Assembly (NCBI GenBank): GCA_024762335.1
Contig: JANTHO010000018.1
Span: 1-40,356, forward strand
DNA: 40,356 nucleotides
Source of the DNA: Acidimicrobiia bacterium
GTDB lineage: Bacteria > Actinomycetota > Acidimicrobiia > Spongiisociales > UBA5794
Reading direction: 5' to 3'
The notes below the pieces were generated by a model. The model saw nothing but the letters and a program-made list of their open reading frames with translations, had not been told where the DNA came from and did no database searches. Shown here piece by piece: positions 7,606-17,312 of this stretch. Position 1 is the stretch's first letter; each line of letters opens with the position of its first letter. The position numbers and the translations under genes were made by a program.

Positions 7606-9246
7606 TCAGATCCTGCACTCCGTGTCCCGGCCCGTCTCGAAGACGGTGCTCTCGTCGGCATTCAGGATCTCCTGGACCTTCGCCCGGATAGCGGCGATGT
7701 CCGGGATCGGCTGGTTCCGGTCATTGGCCGTCGGCGCGTACTCCGGCGGAGTGAAGCCGACCGTCACGATGTCGTCGAAGTCGAGCGTCGCCGCCTGAGA
7801 AACGAGGGTGGGGAGGTACTCGAGCGGGATGTCCGTCCGCACGGATGTCTTGAAGGCTCGCGACAGGGCGGTGAACCTGCGGACGATCGTGGACGGATCT
7901 GCGCTCGCCGCGACGGCCTTGAGCATGCATCGTTGCCTCCGCATCCTGACGTAGTCGCTGGTTGATTTCCTCTCACGCACGTAGGCGAGGGCTTCGTGCC
8001 CGTTCAGCCGGTTCCAGCCGGGTCGGATGTCGACCGTGATCCAGTCCTCGCCTTCGCGCGCCGGTGACACTTCTGCCTGGACGGGCCCCGTCACGTAGGT
8101 GCGGACACCTCCCAGCGCATCGACGACCCGGACGAAACCCGACATGTTGACGAGCACATAAAAGTCGATGTGAATGCCGAGCAGGAGTTGCACGGTGTCG
8201 CGCAGGGTCGCCATGCCGGGGTCGGTCTCCCGGGGGTAGGTTTCGGTCCACTTGCGGGTGAACGGGTAGATCGCGTTGATCTGATCCGGGAAGCAGTGGC
8301 ACGGCACGAACTGGTCCGGCACACCGTCTCCATCCTCGTCGGTCCACTGTTTGCGCTCCTTCCACGGCGTGATCCGCTGCTGGAGTTCGTTGAAGGCCTG
8401 GTCGTAGTCGGAACGCAACGGCACCTGGACGAGGTTGCGTGGAATGCCGAACAGTGCCGCCCGTCCGGTTGTCAGGTCGAGGGTTGCCACGTTGATCGAA
8501 TCGCTTCGCGTCCCTCCCCGACCGGGACCGCCGTCTCCTCCGGCCAGCAGGATCGTGATCCGGTTCAGGTCCGCGGTATCCACCGGTGGCAGGAGGGCCA
8601 TGGCCTCCACCGGGTCGTCGATGATGTCCGGCCACGCTGCGATGGCGTCGGGGTCACCGATGCCCGGGCGGAACACGAGATTTCTCAGCGACCTCGGCGT
8701 GGGGACCTTCGGCAGAGATGCGAGTGCCGGATCCGCTATCACCACAACATCTGTGTCGCCCGGGGCGAACGGTGCAGCGTGGGGAGGGGCATCTTCGGCG
8801 AAGATCGGGGATGCGACTTCGTCGGTGGCGAAGATCGTCTCGAGAGAGTCGATCGCTTCAAGACCGTATGCGGCGAACAGGACGTGAGGGGCGGCAACGG
8901 CCGTGATCGTGATGACGAGGATCGCCGTCGGAACCCAGCCCGTCCTCGATCCGTCGCGGTTGATGCGAAACGCATCGACGACCGCGTACTCTCGCCACGC
9001 AACGATCAACAGATTGGCGGCGAGTGCGGTCCAGAGAACGGATGGCTGCACGGCCAGTTCGATGAGTCGGACCGGTCCGAGGGTCCACAGGCCCACCGTC
9101 AACAGTGCCAGGAACAGTGTCGGTGCGAACAGGAGGAGTCCCCGGCGGAGCCGGTGACCGTACCACTGACCCGCGCCCGGGACGAGACCGGACAGCACGG
9201 CGGCGAACCCGGGCCTTGCAGGCCACGACTCCCTCGCCTCACTCAT
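7606..9246 (-). CDS. LytR-CpsA-Psr (LCP) family protein, paralogue
   Basis: This 546-aa protein is a full-length paralogue of the LCP protein at 5129-6814. It has the same layout: [18 protein letters not shown] followed by several hydrophobic helices (residues 12-130), a linker without the Thr run, then the LCP domain with [30 protein letters not shown] and [16 protein letters not shown]. The DEDGDGVPD segment (about 303-311) and [21 protein letters not shown]-type region are also conserved, so the insertion predates the duplication. It acts in wall glycopolymer attachment by family inference. The start at 9246 is chosen because GGGGAC precedes it; an in-frame ATG also exists at 9282. Confidence 0.89.
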   Translation of the reverse strand: MSEARESWPARPGFAAVLSGLVPGAGQWYGHRLRRGLLLFAPTLFLALLTVGLWTLGPVRLIELAVQPSVLWTALAANLLIVAWREYAVVDAFRINRDGSRTGWVPTAILVITITAVAAPHVLFAAYGLEAIDSLETIFATDEVASPIFAEDAPPHAAPFAPGDTDVVVIADPALASLPKVPTPRSLRNLVFRPGIGDPDAIAAWPDIIDDPVEAMALLPPVDTADLNRITILLAGGDGGPGRGGTRSDSINVATLDLTTGRAALFGIPRNLVQVPLRSDYDQAFNELQQRITPWKERKQWTDEDGDGVPDQFVPCHCFPDQINAIYPFTRKWTETYPRETDPGMATLRDTVQLLLGIHIDFYVLVNMSGFVRVVDALGGVRTYVTGPVQAEVSPAREGEDWITVDIRPGWNRLNGHEALAYVRERKSTSDYVRMRRQRCMLKAVAASADPSTIVRRFTALSRAFKTSVRTDIPLEYLPTLVSQAATLDFDDIVTVGFTPPEYAPTANDRNQPIPDIAAIRAKVQEILNADESTVFETGRDTECRI

Positions 9247-9349
9247 CTGTCCCCGTCCCGTCTCGCGCCGTCTTGGCCTCACCCGGCACCGCGTCGATCG
9301 AGCACCGCTCTACCGCAACAACGAACGGGACCGGTGCCGGGGTTCCCGG

Positions 9350-12300
9350 TCAGTCCACGTCGATGCCCGCAGCGGCCAATTCCTCACGCATCCGATCGGC
9401 GGCGAAGGCCCGTCCGTCGACCGGTCCGTATTCTCCGGCGTCGAGTTCCGAGCGAACCTTCTTCTGAGCCTCGTAGTCCACATTCGTGACCCCGGCGCGG
9501 CTCTGCAGCATCCTCCAGGAACGCCTCCGTTCCACGCAGAACAGCACCATCATCCGGGACAGCAGGAGCGTCTTCACGTTGCCCTCACCGTCCTCGGTCT
9601 CGATGGTGACACCGAAGTCGGGCACGAACGTGAAGTGCTCCGGGTCGAAGACGTTCCGGTTGACGACATCGTTCTGTGAAACGACGTTGAGGATCTGCTC
9701 GAGGGGAACGGTCCCTTCGAGATCCTTCGCCGGCCGGTAGTGCCGCCGGAAGCGTGCCTCGGTGGTGGCGTAGTGCGCAACCGTGTAGGCGAACTTCCTG
9801 CCTGTCTTCTTCGACACCTTCTGGTACCAGTCCCGGTCCGGGTTCGGGTTCCCTGCGAGACTCATGGCCTCTGCGTACATCTCGCCCTGGGACGGGTCGA
9901 AGACGAACTGTGGAACGCTCCGTGAGTCGCGGGCCCTGATGGCCTGGACGGTCGAGACGTCGTCGGCAATCCCGTGTTCGGGCTGACAGGACGTGAAGCT
10001 CTGGTAGAACGCCGTTCCCCGGTAGTCGAGACCTTCGAGGATCGCCTTGTAGAACTGGGCGACGTTCGCCATCGACACCTGAGCGACGTACGGCGATCCG
10101 TGTCCGCTGATGAACGATTCCGCGACGCCCTTCTTCTCGGTGAGCTTGCCCTCCGATGCGATGCCGAACTGGTTCATGTCGCCACCGCCGGGCATCGGTG
10201 TCGAATCGGAGTTCTGACCGCCCGTGTTCGAATACACCTGCGTGTCGAGCAGCATCACCTTCACGTTCGGCCGGTTCTGCAGCACCACCTTCGAGGCGTT
10301 CTGGTACCCGATGTCGCCCATGCCGCCGTCGCCGCCGACCGCCCACGCCTTCGGGAGCTCCCGGATCTCGCGGTCGGTCATCAAGGCATCGGTCATGTGG
10401 GCGAGTTGGAAGTACGCTTTCTCATCCATCGGCTCTGCACCTTCGTCCAGGAGACGGTCGGCGATGCGCTCGGGGACGACGGATCGTCTCGCATGGTCGA
10501 GGATGAATCCCTCCCCCATCAGCCACGAGACGGTGACCCCGTCCTGGAACAGCGAGTTCATCCACGGATACGGATGCGGGTTGTTCGGTGGCGTCGACCC
10601 GTAGACCGTGTTGCATCCGGTGTGGGCACCCATCGCCATGACCGACATGCCGTTCGGCAGCGTGCCGTCGATGGCCTGGACGTCCCGGTGATTGAAGGCA
10701 TCCTGTCGCATGGTCACGACGAGGGCGTCGACGATCTCGGCGTCGCTGATCTCGCCGTGATCGGCGAGGCGCACATCCGTATCGGCATCCGAATCTCCAC
10801 CGAGTTCCATGAGGACATGAGCCACCGACCTGCGGAGCAGCCGGTAGCTCTCCGGCGCCTCCGTCTTCATATGGCCGAGCAACTCGGTGCCCTTCGCTGC
10901 CAGCCGGTCCGCCTTCTCTTCGAGACGATCGGCCCGTGCGTGGTACAGCGGCCTCATGTACGCCTCGGTGATCGAAGCGATCGCATGAAGGACGGACTTC
11001 TCACCGCAGCCGGCGCATGCGCCGTCTCCGGAGACGAGCGCCTCGTAGTCATTGCGAAGCATCAAGTGATTCTTGAGCTGCGCAGCGTGGGAGGCCATCG
11101 GGTCTTCTGGGTTGAACCGCCCGAGGAACTTGTCGGGGGTCTCGGGGAGCAGGTTCAGGAAGTTGATGCCCGACTGGTGCTCGGCGAGCCGTGCCTCGGA
11201 TTCGGGCACCATCACCAGCGCCTCGTGCTCACCGCATTCGACGACGCACTCGCCGCAACCCTTGCACCGGTCGGAAACCATGATCGCGAAGAGTCCGCCC
11301 TGGCCCTCTTCGCGTCGTTCGAGCGTCCGGAAGATCGGCGGCGTCTTGGCGAATGCGAGTGGCACGCGGTCGAAGACCTCCATGAATTCGGCGCGGGTGG
11401 TCTCGTCGATGTCGAGGGCCGCCACCTCGTCGACGAGCACGTCGTGGAAGGTGACCTCTTCCTTCGCCGAAGTGACGTCCATCATCTTCGGCCTGAGCCG
11501 TGCTTCGAGTCCGTCGAGTTCGCCGAGGAGCGAGAGCCGTGCGGCCGGGTTCGAGACATAGCCGTTGACGGCCGTCCGCAGGATCGTGCCGATGTCCTGT
11601 GCGGTGTTCGGCAATGCCGTGTCGGGGCACGCCACGATGCAGTCCATGCACTGGGTGCACTTGTCGGCAAGCCAGACCGGTACCTCACGTCGCGCCACAT
11701 ACTTCGACGCGTCCCGGCCGGTTCCTGCGGCCATCACGCCGACGGAGGCCAGCGGGGAAGCCGGCTGGTTGTAGCCGAGCCCGGCTTTGAACTCTGCGTT
11801 GAACGTCCCGACGCTTGCGATCGGCAGCCGCACGGGTTGTTCGGCCGGAGCCACCGCCTCCGGAACTTCGACCGCACATGTGTCGCATGCTTCGAGCGCC
11901 GGCCCACGCATCGGCGACCGGTCGGGAGCGTCGACGGGACCGGGCGTGATCTGACGGATCCGTGCACGCCCTTCCATCATCACCGTCATGTTCGATTCGA
12001 CGACGGCATCGCCGAAGCGGCCGAATTTCTTGTTGTACTGCGCGCGGACGATCTCACGGAACCGTTCGTCGGTGACTCCGTACTCCTCGAGGAAGGGGGA
12101 AACACCGAAGAAGGCGCCGAGGAACGCGTTCCCCTGCATACGGAGCTGCAGGTCGGGCCGTGATGTCGCCTCCCGGGCGATCTCGAAACCGGGCAGTGTG
12201 AAGATCCGGATGTTCTTGTCGATGATCTCCTGCCGGTGCTCACGCGGGATCCGTTCCCACACCAGTTCCGGGTCCTCCTCAGACTCCCACACGAAGGTCC

Positions 12301-14014
12301 CGCCCTCGTTGAGGCCTTCGAGCGCGTTGGCGTGGGTGAAGATCTTCGGATCGGAGCAGAGCACGACGTCGACGTGGTGCAGATCGGCATTCACCCGAAT
12401 CCGTTCGGGTGCCGCCACGAGGAAGTAGGACGTCGGGGCGCCCTTCTTCTCCGATCCGTACTTCGGGTTGGCGGAGACGTGGATCACCTCTTCGGTCCGT
12501 CCCAGCTCGTCGAGATGCGGGTCGCGTTGCATCAGGTCGTCGCCGACCGCACCGATCACTTCGGACAGGTTCTTACCGGTCGTGATCATCCCCCACCCGC
12601 CAATCGAATGGAATCGCACGGCGATGGCGCCGTCGGGGAGAAGCGACGGAGTCCGTTCGGAGATGACGGCGTATGGGTGGTCGATTCCGACGGTGAAGTA
12701 CCGCTCTCCGTCTTCCACGCCCTTGCCGTCGGTGCGCTTGATCTGCCCGGTGGCGAATTCGTACGCTCCAAGGATCCCTTCCGGGCGGAAGTCACGCGAG
12801 CCGAGACCATAGGTGCCGGAGAGAATCAGCGGGATGCGATCCATGCTGAGCGCGGGGACGTCGTGACCGTGGCCGGTGCGGTCGACTTCGGCGGCCTTGT
12901 TGAGGGCTGACCGGATTTCGCGGGTGAGCGGGTTGTTCGCTGTGAGCGAGTCGTCGGTCCTTTCGAGAACGATGACCGTCTTCTTCCCGGCCAGGGCCTG
13001 AACGATGGCCGCCTCGGGGAACGGCCTGAGCACGTTGACGTGAATCGATCCGACTTTGGCGTCGTCGTGCTCGCGCAGATAGTCGACTGCCGCTTCGATG
13101 TTCTCGGCTGCGGAGCCGAGCGATACGAACACCACGTCGGCGTCATCGGTCCGATACTCGGAGATGAGACCGTACGAGCGGCCGGTGAGACGGGCGAAAT
13201 CCTCGTACGCCTCTTCGAGGAAGCCGAGGATCGGTTCGGAGAAGTTGTTGCGGCGTGCGATCACGCCGTTCATGTAGTGCTCCTGATTCTGCACCGGACC
13301 GAGAAGAATCGGGTTGGCTAGGTCGATCATCGAGGGGACCCGCCGGCGGGTGGGTCCGAAGAGTTCGCGCTGCGCTTCGGTGGGGGATTCAATGATGTCG
13401 TCCGGGGCGCCGAGGAACTCGCGGATCAACCCCGATTCGTGCTTGAAGAACGTCCGTTCGAGATGCGACGTGAGGAAGCCGTCCTGAGCGTTGATCCCGG
13501 GGTTCAGGGCAAGTTCGGCGACCCGACGAATGATGAGCGCCTGATCGGCCGCCTGTTGCGCGTCCCTGCCGAACAGAATCATCCATCCGGAGTCGAGCGC
13601 CGCGTACACGTCGTCGTGGCCACAATGCACGTTGAGGGCGTGCTTGGTCAGCGCACGAGCCGCCACCTCGACAATGAGGGTCGAGAGCTTCCCCGGGGCG
13701 TGGTAGTACTGCTCGAGGCCGTAGACGAGTCCCTGACCGGATGTGAAATTCACAACGCGTTTCCCCGTGACCGACAGAGCGATGGCGCCCCCCTGCGCGG
13801 CGTGCTCGCCCTCAGCCTCGATCGCCACCTTGCTCCGGCCGAAGACATCGAGTTGGCCCTCTGCATAGGAGAGCTGGTAATTCTCCCCCATCTCGGTCGA
13901 CGGCGTGATCGGATAAAAGACGCCGCCCTCCGTGACCCGTGCCTCGGTGTGATAGGAGACGAGTTGATTGCCGTTCGTCGTGATCCGGATTCCCGGGTAT
14001 TTCGGTGTGGTCAT
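9350..14014 (-). CDS. Long single-chain pyruvate/2-oxoacid:ferredoxin oxidoreductase
   Basis: This 1554-aa enzyme has the NifJ domain order but is about 370 residues longer than usual pyruvate:ferredoxin oxidoreductases. It oxidises pyruvate or a related 2-oxoacid with CoA to acyl-CoA, CO2 and reduced ferredoxin. Domains: pyrimidine-binding (about 1-260), domain II (290-420), gamma domain (465-690, RFHSIGGWGMITTGKNL), two 4Fe-4S clusters (Cys786/789/792/796 and Cys917/920/923/927), and the TPP domain with GDGACAGCGE (Cys1000, Cys1003), GGDGGMGDIGYQN and NTGGQNSDSTP. Cys1134 and Cys1343 would complete the third cluster, but an insertion of roughly 100 residues separates Cys1003 from Cys1134. 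There is an extra CDTC pair at 710-713. TGAGGAG precedes the ATG. The substrate cannot be fixed from sequence. Confidence 0.93.
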   Translation of the reverse strand: MTTPKYPGIRITTNGNQLVSYHTEARVTEGGVFYPITPSTEMGENYQLSYAEGQLDVFGRSKVAIEAEGEHAAQGGAIALSVTGKRVVNFTSGQGLVYGLEQYYHAPGKLSTLIVEVAARALTKHALNVHCGHDDVYAALDSGWMILFGRDAQQAADQALIIRRVAELALNPGINAQDGFLTSHLERTFFKHESGLIREFLGAPDDIIESPTEAQRELFGPTRRRVPSMIDLANPILLGPVQNQEHYMNGVIARRNNFSEPILGFLEEAYEDFARLTGRSYGLISEYRTDDADVVFVSLGSAAENIEAAVDYLREHDDAKVGSIHVNVLRPFPEAAIVQALAGKKTVIVLERTDDSLTANNPLTREIRSALNKAAEVDRTGHGHDVPALSMDRIPLILSGTYGLGSRDFRPEGILGAYEFATGQIKRTDGKGVEDGERYFTVGIDHPYAVISERTPSLLPDGAIAVRFHSIGGWGMITTGKNLSEVIGAVGDDLMQRDPHLDELGRTEEVIHVSANPKYGSEKKGAPTSYFLVAAPERIRVNADLHHVDVVLCSDPKIFTHANALEGLNEGGTFVWESEEDPELVWERIPREHRQEIIDKNIRIFTLPGFEIAREATSRPDLQLRMQGNAFLGAFFGVSPFLEEYGVTDERFREIVRAQYNKKFGRFGDAVVESNMTVMMEGRARIRQITPGPVDAPDRSPMRGPALEACDTCAVEVPEAVAPAEQPVRLPIASVGTFNAEFKAGLGYNQPASPLASVGVMAAGTGRDASKYVARREVPVWLADKCTQCMDCIVACPDTALPNTAQDIGTILRTAVNGYVSNPAARLSLLGELDGLEARLRPKMMDVTSAKEEVTFHDVLVDEVAALDIDETTRAEFMEVFDRVPLAFAKTPPIFRTLERREEGQGGLFAIMVSDRCKGCGECVVECGEHEALVMVPESEARLAEHQSGINFLNLLPETPDKFLGRFNPEDPMASHAAQLKNHLMLRNDYEALVSGDGACAGCGEKSVLHAIASITEAYMRPLYHARADRLEEKADRLAAKGTELLGHMKTEAPESYRLLRRSVAHVLMELGGDSDADTDVRLADHGEISDAEIVDALVVTMRQDAFNHRDVQAIDGTLPNGMSVMAMGAHTGCNTVYGSTPPNNPHPYPWMNSLFQDGVTVSWLMGEGFILDHARRSVVPERIADRLLDEGAEPMDEKAYFQLAHMTDALMTDREIRELPKAWAVGGDGGMGDIGYQNASKVVLQNRPNVKVMLLDTQVYSNTGGQNSDSTPMPGGGDMNQFGIASEGKLTEKKGVAESFISGHGSPYVAQVSMANVAQFYKAILEGLDYRGTAFYQSFTSCQPEHGIADDVSTVQAIRARDSRSVPQFVFDPSQGEMYAEAMSLAGNPNPDRDWYQKVSKKTGRKFAYTVAHYATTEARFRRHYRPAKDLEGTVPLEQILNVVSQNDVVNRNVFDPEHFTFVPDFGVTIETEDGEGNVKTLLLSRMMVLFCVERRRSWRMLQSRAGVTNVDYEAQKKVRSELDAGEYGPVDGRAFAADRMREELAAAGIDVD

Positions 14015-14173
14015 GGCGTCGTCTCCTCAGGTGAAGTCGTATGGCCACGGAAAACTCCGCGGCACGGCCAGGGTAGCGAGGCGGCTCGCGATAGGGACCC
14101 GGTCATTGACCCGTCGACGCCATCTCCCGCATCTGCTGAGGTAGCCTCGGTTCAACATTCCCACGGAGGTCTT

Positions 14174-15838
14174 GTGAAACTCATTGAGTGTGTGCCCAAC
14201 TTCTCCGAGGGCCGTGATCGCGCCGTCATCGATGCCATCACCGCCGAGATCACAGCAGTGGAAGGCGCCGAACTCCTCGACGTCGATCCCGGTGCGGCAA
14301 CGAATCGGACGGTCGTCACGTTCGTCGGCTCCCCGGCAGCCGTCGAAGAGGCGGCGTTTCGGGCGATCGCAAAGGCTGCCGAACTGATCGACATGACGAA
14401 ACACACCGGGGAGCATCCGAGGATGGGCGCAACCGACGTGTGCCCGTTCGTTCCCGTCGAGGGGGCAACGATGGAGGACTGCATCGAGATTGCCCGACGG
14501 GTCGGAGAGCATGTCGGCACCGAGCTGGGCATCCCGGTGTACCTCTATGAGCATGCGGCGTTCGACGGCCGCCGATCGCTCGCGGACGTACGCCGGGGCG
14601 AATACGAAGGGCTGGCGGCTCGTGACGACGCTCCCGACTTCGGACCGTCGTTCAATGCAACAACCGGAGCGACGGCGATCGGTGCACGACAGTTCCTGAT
14701 CGCCTACAACATCAACCTCAATACGACCGACCGCCGTCTGGCGCACCAGGTGGCCTCCGCCGTCCGGACGCTCGGAACGGCGACCCGGGACGCCGACGGG
14801 AAGATCATCAAGAACGAACAGGGCAAGACCGTCTTCGCTCCCGGCCGATTCGCCGAAGTGAAGGGTGTCGGGTGGTACATCGACGAATACGACCGGGCCC
14901 AGGTGTCGCTCAATCTCACCGATTCGACCGTCGCTCCGATGCACGAAGTGTTCGAGGCCTGTCGGGAGGAGGCGGCGAGCCGGGGCATGCGCGTGACCGG
15001 TTCCGAACTGGTCGGCCTCGTACCGCTCGACGCGATGCTGTCCGCCGGCGACCACTTCCTGAGAGCACAGGGCCGCACGACCGGGATCCCCGAACACGAC
15101 CGTGTGCGGGCCGCCGTGGTATCGCTCGGGCTGGAGGAGTTGGGACCGTTCGATCCGGCCTCGAAGATCATCGAGTACCGGTTCCGCGGGGCGCGCGACG
15201 GCCTCGTTACGCGAACGGTCCAAGACTTCGTCGACGAGCTCTCCGGAGAGTCGCCCGCCCCCGGCGGCGGTTCGGTTGCTGCTCTCGCCGGCGCGCTCTC
15301 CGCTGCTCTCTCGTCGATGGTGGCGTCGCTGACCCATGCGAAGCGCGGCATGGAGAAATCGCGGCCAGCGATGGAGAACGCCGGGCGAGACGCCCAGGTG
15401 TTGAAGGACTGGTTCCTTGCCGCCGTCGACCGTGACACCGACGCGTTCAACGGCGTCCTCGCTGCGATCCGCATGCCGCGCAAGATCGATGCCGAGCGAG
15501 CGGCACGGGATGAAGCGATGGCGGCGGCGAATCTCGAAGCCACGATGGTCCCGCTGGAAGTTCTGGAGCACACCGTCGAGGCTCTCGAACTGGCCCTCGT
15601 CGCCGCACGGGACGGCAACCCGAACTCGGTCACCGACGCCGGAGTCGGTGCAGCCTGTGCGGTCGCAGCCGCGGAGGGGGCATCGCTCAACGTCCGCATC
15701 AACCTCGCCGGCCTCGAAGGCGACACCTCCGGACTCGTCGCGCGTCACGACTCGGCATTGGCGAAGGCACGGGATCTCGCGACACGGGTTGCCCGGATCG
15801 TGGAATCGGGCCTCGATCTCGGGGACGCCGGAGCCTAG
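14174..15838 (+). CDS. ftcD: Bifunctional glutamate formiminotransferase / formimidoyl-THF cyclodeaminase
   Basis: This 554-aa protein joins a formiminotransferase (about residues 1-330) to a cyclodeaminase (about 345-550). It moves the formimino group of formiminoglutamate, from histidine breakdown, to tetrahydrofolate and then releases ammonia to give methenyl-THF. The N-terminus VKLIECVPNFSEGRD and the catalytic block KHTGEHPRMGATDVCPFVP with His81 (equivalent to porcine His82) are clear. The second half has FVDELSGESPAPGGGSVAAL, typical of the cyclodeaminase fold. The start is a GTG with ACGGAGG in front. It is divergent from the large oxidoreductase. Its TAG stop lies inside the CTAG end of the inverted-repeat element that follows. 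Confidence 0.94.
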   Translation: MKLIECVPNFSEGRDRAVIDAITAEITAVEGAELLDVDPGAATNRTVVTFVGSPAAVEEAAFRAIAKAAELIDMTKHTGEHPRMGATDVCPFVPVEGATMEDCIEIARRVGEHVGTELGIPVYLYEHAAFDGRRSLADVRRGEYEGLAARDDAPDFGPSFNATTGATAIGARQFLIAYNINLNTTDRRLAHQVASAVRTLGTATRDADGKIIKNEQGKTVFAPGRFAEVKGVGWYIDEYDRAQVSLNLTDSTVAPMHEVFEACREEAASRGMRVTGSELVGLVPLDAMLSAGDHFLRAQGRTTGIPEHDRVRAAVVSLGLEELGPFDPASKIIEYRFRGARDGLVTRTVQDFVDELSGESPAPGGGSVAALAGALSAALSSMVASLTHAKRGMEKSRPAMENAGRDAQVLKDWFLAAVDRDTDAFNGVLAAIRMPRKIDAERAARDEAMAAANLEATMVPLEVLEHTVEALELALVAARDGNPNSVTDAGVGAACAVAAAEGASLNVRINLAGLEGDTSGLVARHDSALAKARDLATRVARIVESGLDLGDAGA

Positions 15839-15999
15839 TGCTCTGTCCACAAACGTTCGGGGTGTCGATGCCGAGTCAGGCGCGCTGCTCGCAAGGCCGC
15901 AGGACGAAGGCGCATTCGGGAATGCGTCGAGGACGAGAACGCCGCGAGCGGGGTCCCTGGCCGGCAGAACGCCGCAAAGGTTTGTGGACAGAGCACTAG
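15835..15999. mobile_element. MITE-like element with 20-bp perfect terminal inverted repeats
   Basis: A 20-bp sequence beginning CTAGTGCTCTGTCCAC (15835-15854) recurs as an exact inverted copy at 15980-15999, enclosing 125 bp with no plausible gene. A small internal hairpin, CGCATTC-GG-GAATGCG, lies around 15912-15927. Both outer ends are CTAG, a palindromic tetranucleotide that would be a 4-bp target duplication of the YTAR type used by IS5-like transposases. The left CTAG holds the ftcD stop codon and the right one holds the stop of the convergent WG-repeat gene. This is best read as a non-autonomous miniature transposon. The loop is too long for an ordinary terminator. Confidence 0.72.
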
Positions 16000-17312
16000 C
16001 TCGTGGGTTCCCAGACCCACGACCCTGAGATATCGATGTATCCGCCTGCAACGGAACCGTCGGGTTCATTGAAGAACACCTCGGCAAGCCCATTTCGGAA
16101 CGGCAACGCGTAGTCGTATTGCGGAGGGATCGCGAAAATCCCGGTCGCGTCGATGTACCCGGTCAGGTCACCAAGTGAGGCGGGCGCAAGGCCGCCCGAA
16201 AAGTCGCCGGCCATGGTGAATTGGGGCGCGATCACGAGCGAACCATCGGTTCCGATATAGCCGTAGACGTCGTCGACATACACCGCGGCCAGCCCTTCGG
16301 AGAAGGACGATGCCGCGAGGAAACGCGGCTGGATCACCCAGGCGCCTGAGGCGTCGATGAAGCCGTCCGTCATCTCATACTCCACTGGGGCGAGACCGTT
16401 CGAGAACTCGCCCGCCCATTCATACATCGGCCCGATCACCCACTCACCCGCCGTGTCGATGTATCCGAATCCCGCGTTGGTCTGCACGGCTGCCATACCT
16501 TCCGAGAAAGGGGATGCCCATATGAAGGTGGGATTCGGCCGGATCACCCACTCCCCCGTCGCGTTGATGTAGCCCCAGCCGTTGTCGGTCTCCGTCGCAG
16601 CCAACCCTTCCGAGAAAGGAAGAATCTGCGTGCGGCTCGGTTGGGGTGGGACTGCCCACCGTCCTGCGACGTCGATGCAACCCATTCCATCAGGTGTCAT
16701 CGCCGAAGCGAACCCCTCGGAGAAGTCGCCGGCCCAGACGAACTGCGGCGGAATGACCATCGTGCCGGACCGGTCGATGAAACCGTAGGACTCGTCGACG
16801 GCGACGGGAAAGAGAACGTCGGATGGTGCCGGTGCGGTTGTCGTCGTGGTTGTCGTGGTTGTTGACGTCGTGGTCGACGAGGTGGTCGAAGACGATGTCG
16901 ACGAAGTCGACGAGGACGTGGACGACGAGGACGTCTCCTGCGGGGTCACCCCGCTCGCCGGCTGCGTCTCCTCCGCTCCGGCCCGCGCCTCCAGATCGAA
17001 CGATGCCGTGGTAACGGTCCGGTCGGGGTCGGCGACGTTCGCCGCATTCGAGCCCGAGCGAGAGAGCGCAATCGCTGCGATCATCATCAACCCTCCGAGT
17101 ATGAACACGGCGGCCACGATCCACAGGCCGATCCGTGCATTGCTCGAATTGACCGGAACGTCGTGCGCCCGGGGTGCAGGTGAGGGCTCCGGGACGACCG
17201 GCTGCCGGGCGGGTGCGATCTCGCGGCCACATCTGCTGCAGAACCTGTCTCCCTCTTTCAGCGGTGCTCCGCAGTAGGGACAGCGACGTCCGCCCGATGA
17301 CCGGTCGCTCAT
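15996..17312 (-). CDS. Zinc-ribbon, single-TM, WG-repeat protein
   Basis: This 438-aa protein has an N-terminal zinc ribbon (Cys11, Cys14, Cys25, Cys28), one transmembrane helix at about 61-83, a Ser/Thr-rich low-complexity linker (about 122-160), and about seven and a half WG repeats to the C-terminus. Each repeat is around 34-37 residues with the pattern GYIDxxGxWVIxPxF..A..FSEGLAxV. The zinc ribbon should face the cytoplasm and the WG repeats the outside. WG repeats are poorly understood and usually taken as binding or sensing modules. It is the last gene of a four-gene operon and overlaps its upstream neighbour by 4 bp. Its TAG stop lies in the end of the adjacent inverted-repeat element. 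Confidence 0.88.
   Translation of the reverse strand: MSDRSSGGRRCPYCGAPLKEGDRFCSRCGREIAPARQPVVPEPSPAPRAHDVPVNSSNARIGLWIVAAVFILGGLMMIAAIALSRSGSNAANVADPDRTVTTASFDLEARAGAEETQPASGVTPQETSSSSTSSSTSSTSSSTTSSTTTSTTTTTTTTTAPAPSDVLFPVAVDESYGFIDRSGTMVIPPQFVWAGDFSEGFASAMTPDGMGCIDVAGRWAVPPQPSRTQILPFSEGLAATETDNGWGYINATGEWVIRPNPTFIWASPFSEGMAAVQTNAGFGYIDTAGEWVIGPMYEWAGEFSNGLAPVEYEMTDGFIDASGAWVIQPRFLAASSFSEGLAAVYVDDVYGYIGTDGSLVIAPQFTMAGDFSGGLAPASLGDLTGYIDATGIFAIPPQYDYALPFRNGLAEVFFNEPDGSVAGGYIDISGSWVWEPTS

Noticed and set aside
9974-12163. 729-codon open frame on the plus strand opposite the 2-oxoacid oxidoreductase
   Set aside because: It is antisense to a clear enzyme gene with all motifs intact; the translation is His/Arg/Val-rich with no recognisable domain or start site.
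13439-14173. N-terminal extension of the FtcD frame
   Set aside because: The upstream part overlaps the opposing oxidoreductase gene and has no similarity; the GTG at 14174 has a strong Shine-Dalgarno sequence and begins the family.
16840-16930. Low-complexity GTCGTCGTGGTT-like tract as a separate DNA repeat
   Set aside because: It encodes the Ser/Thr linker of the WG-repeat protein and needs no other explanation.
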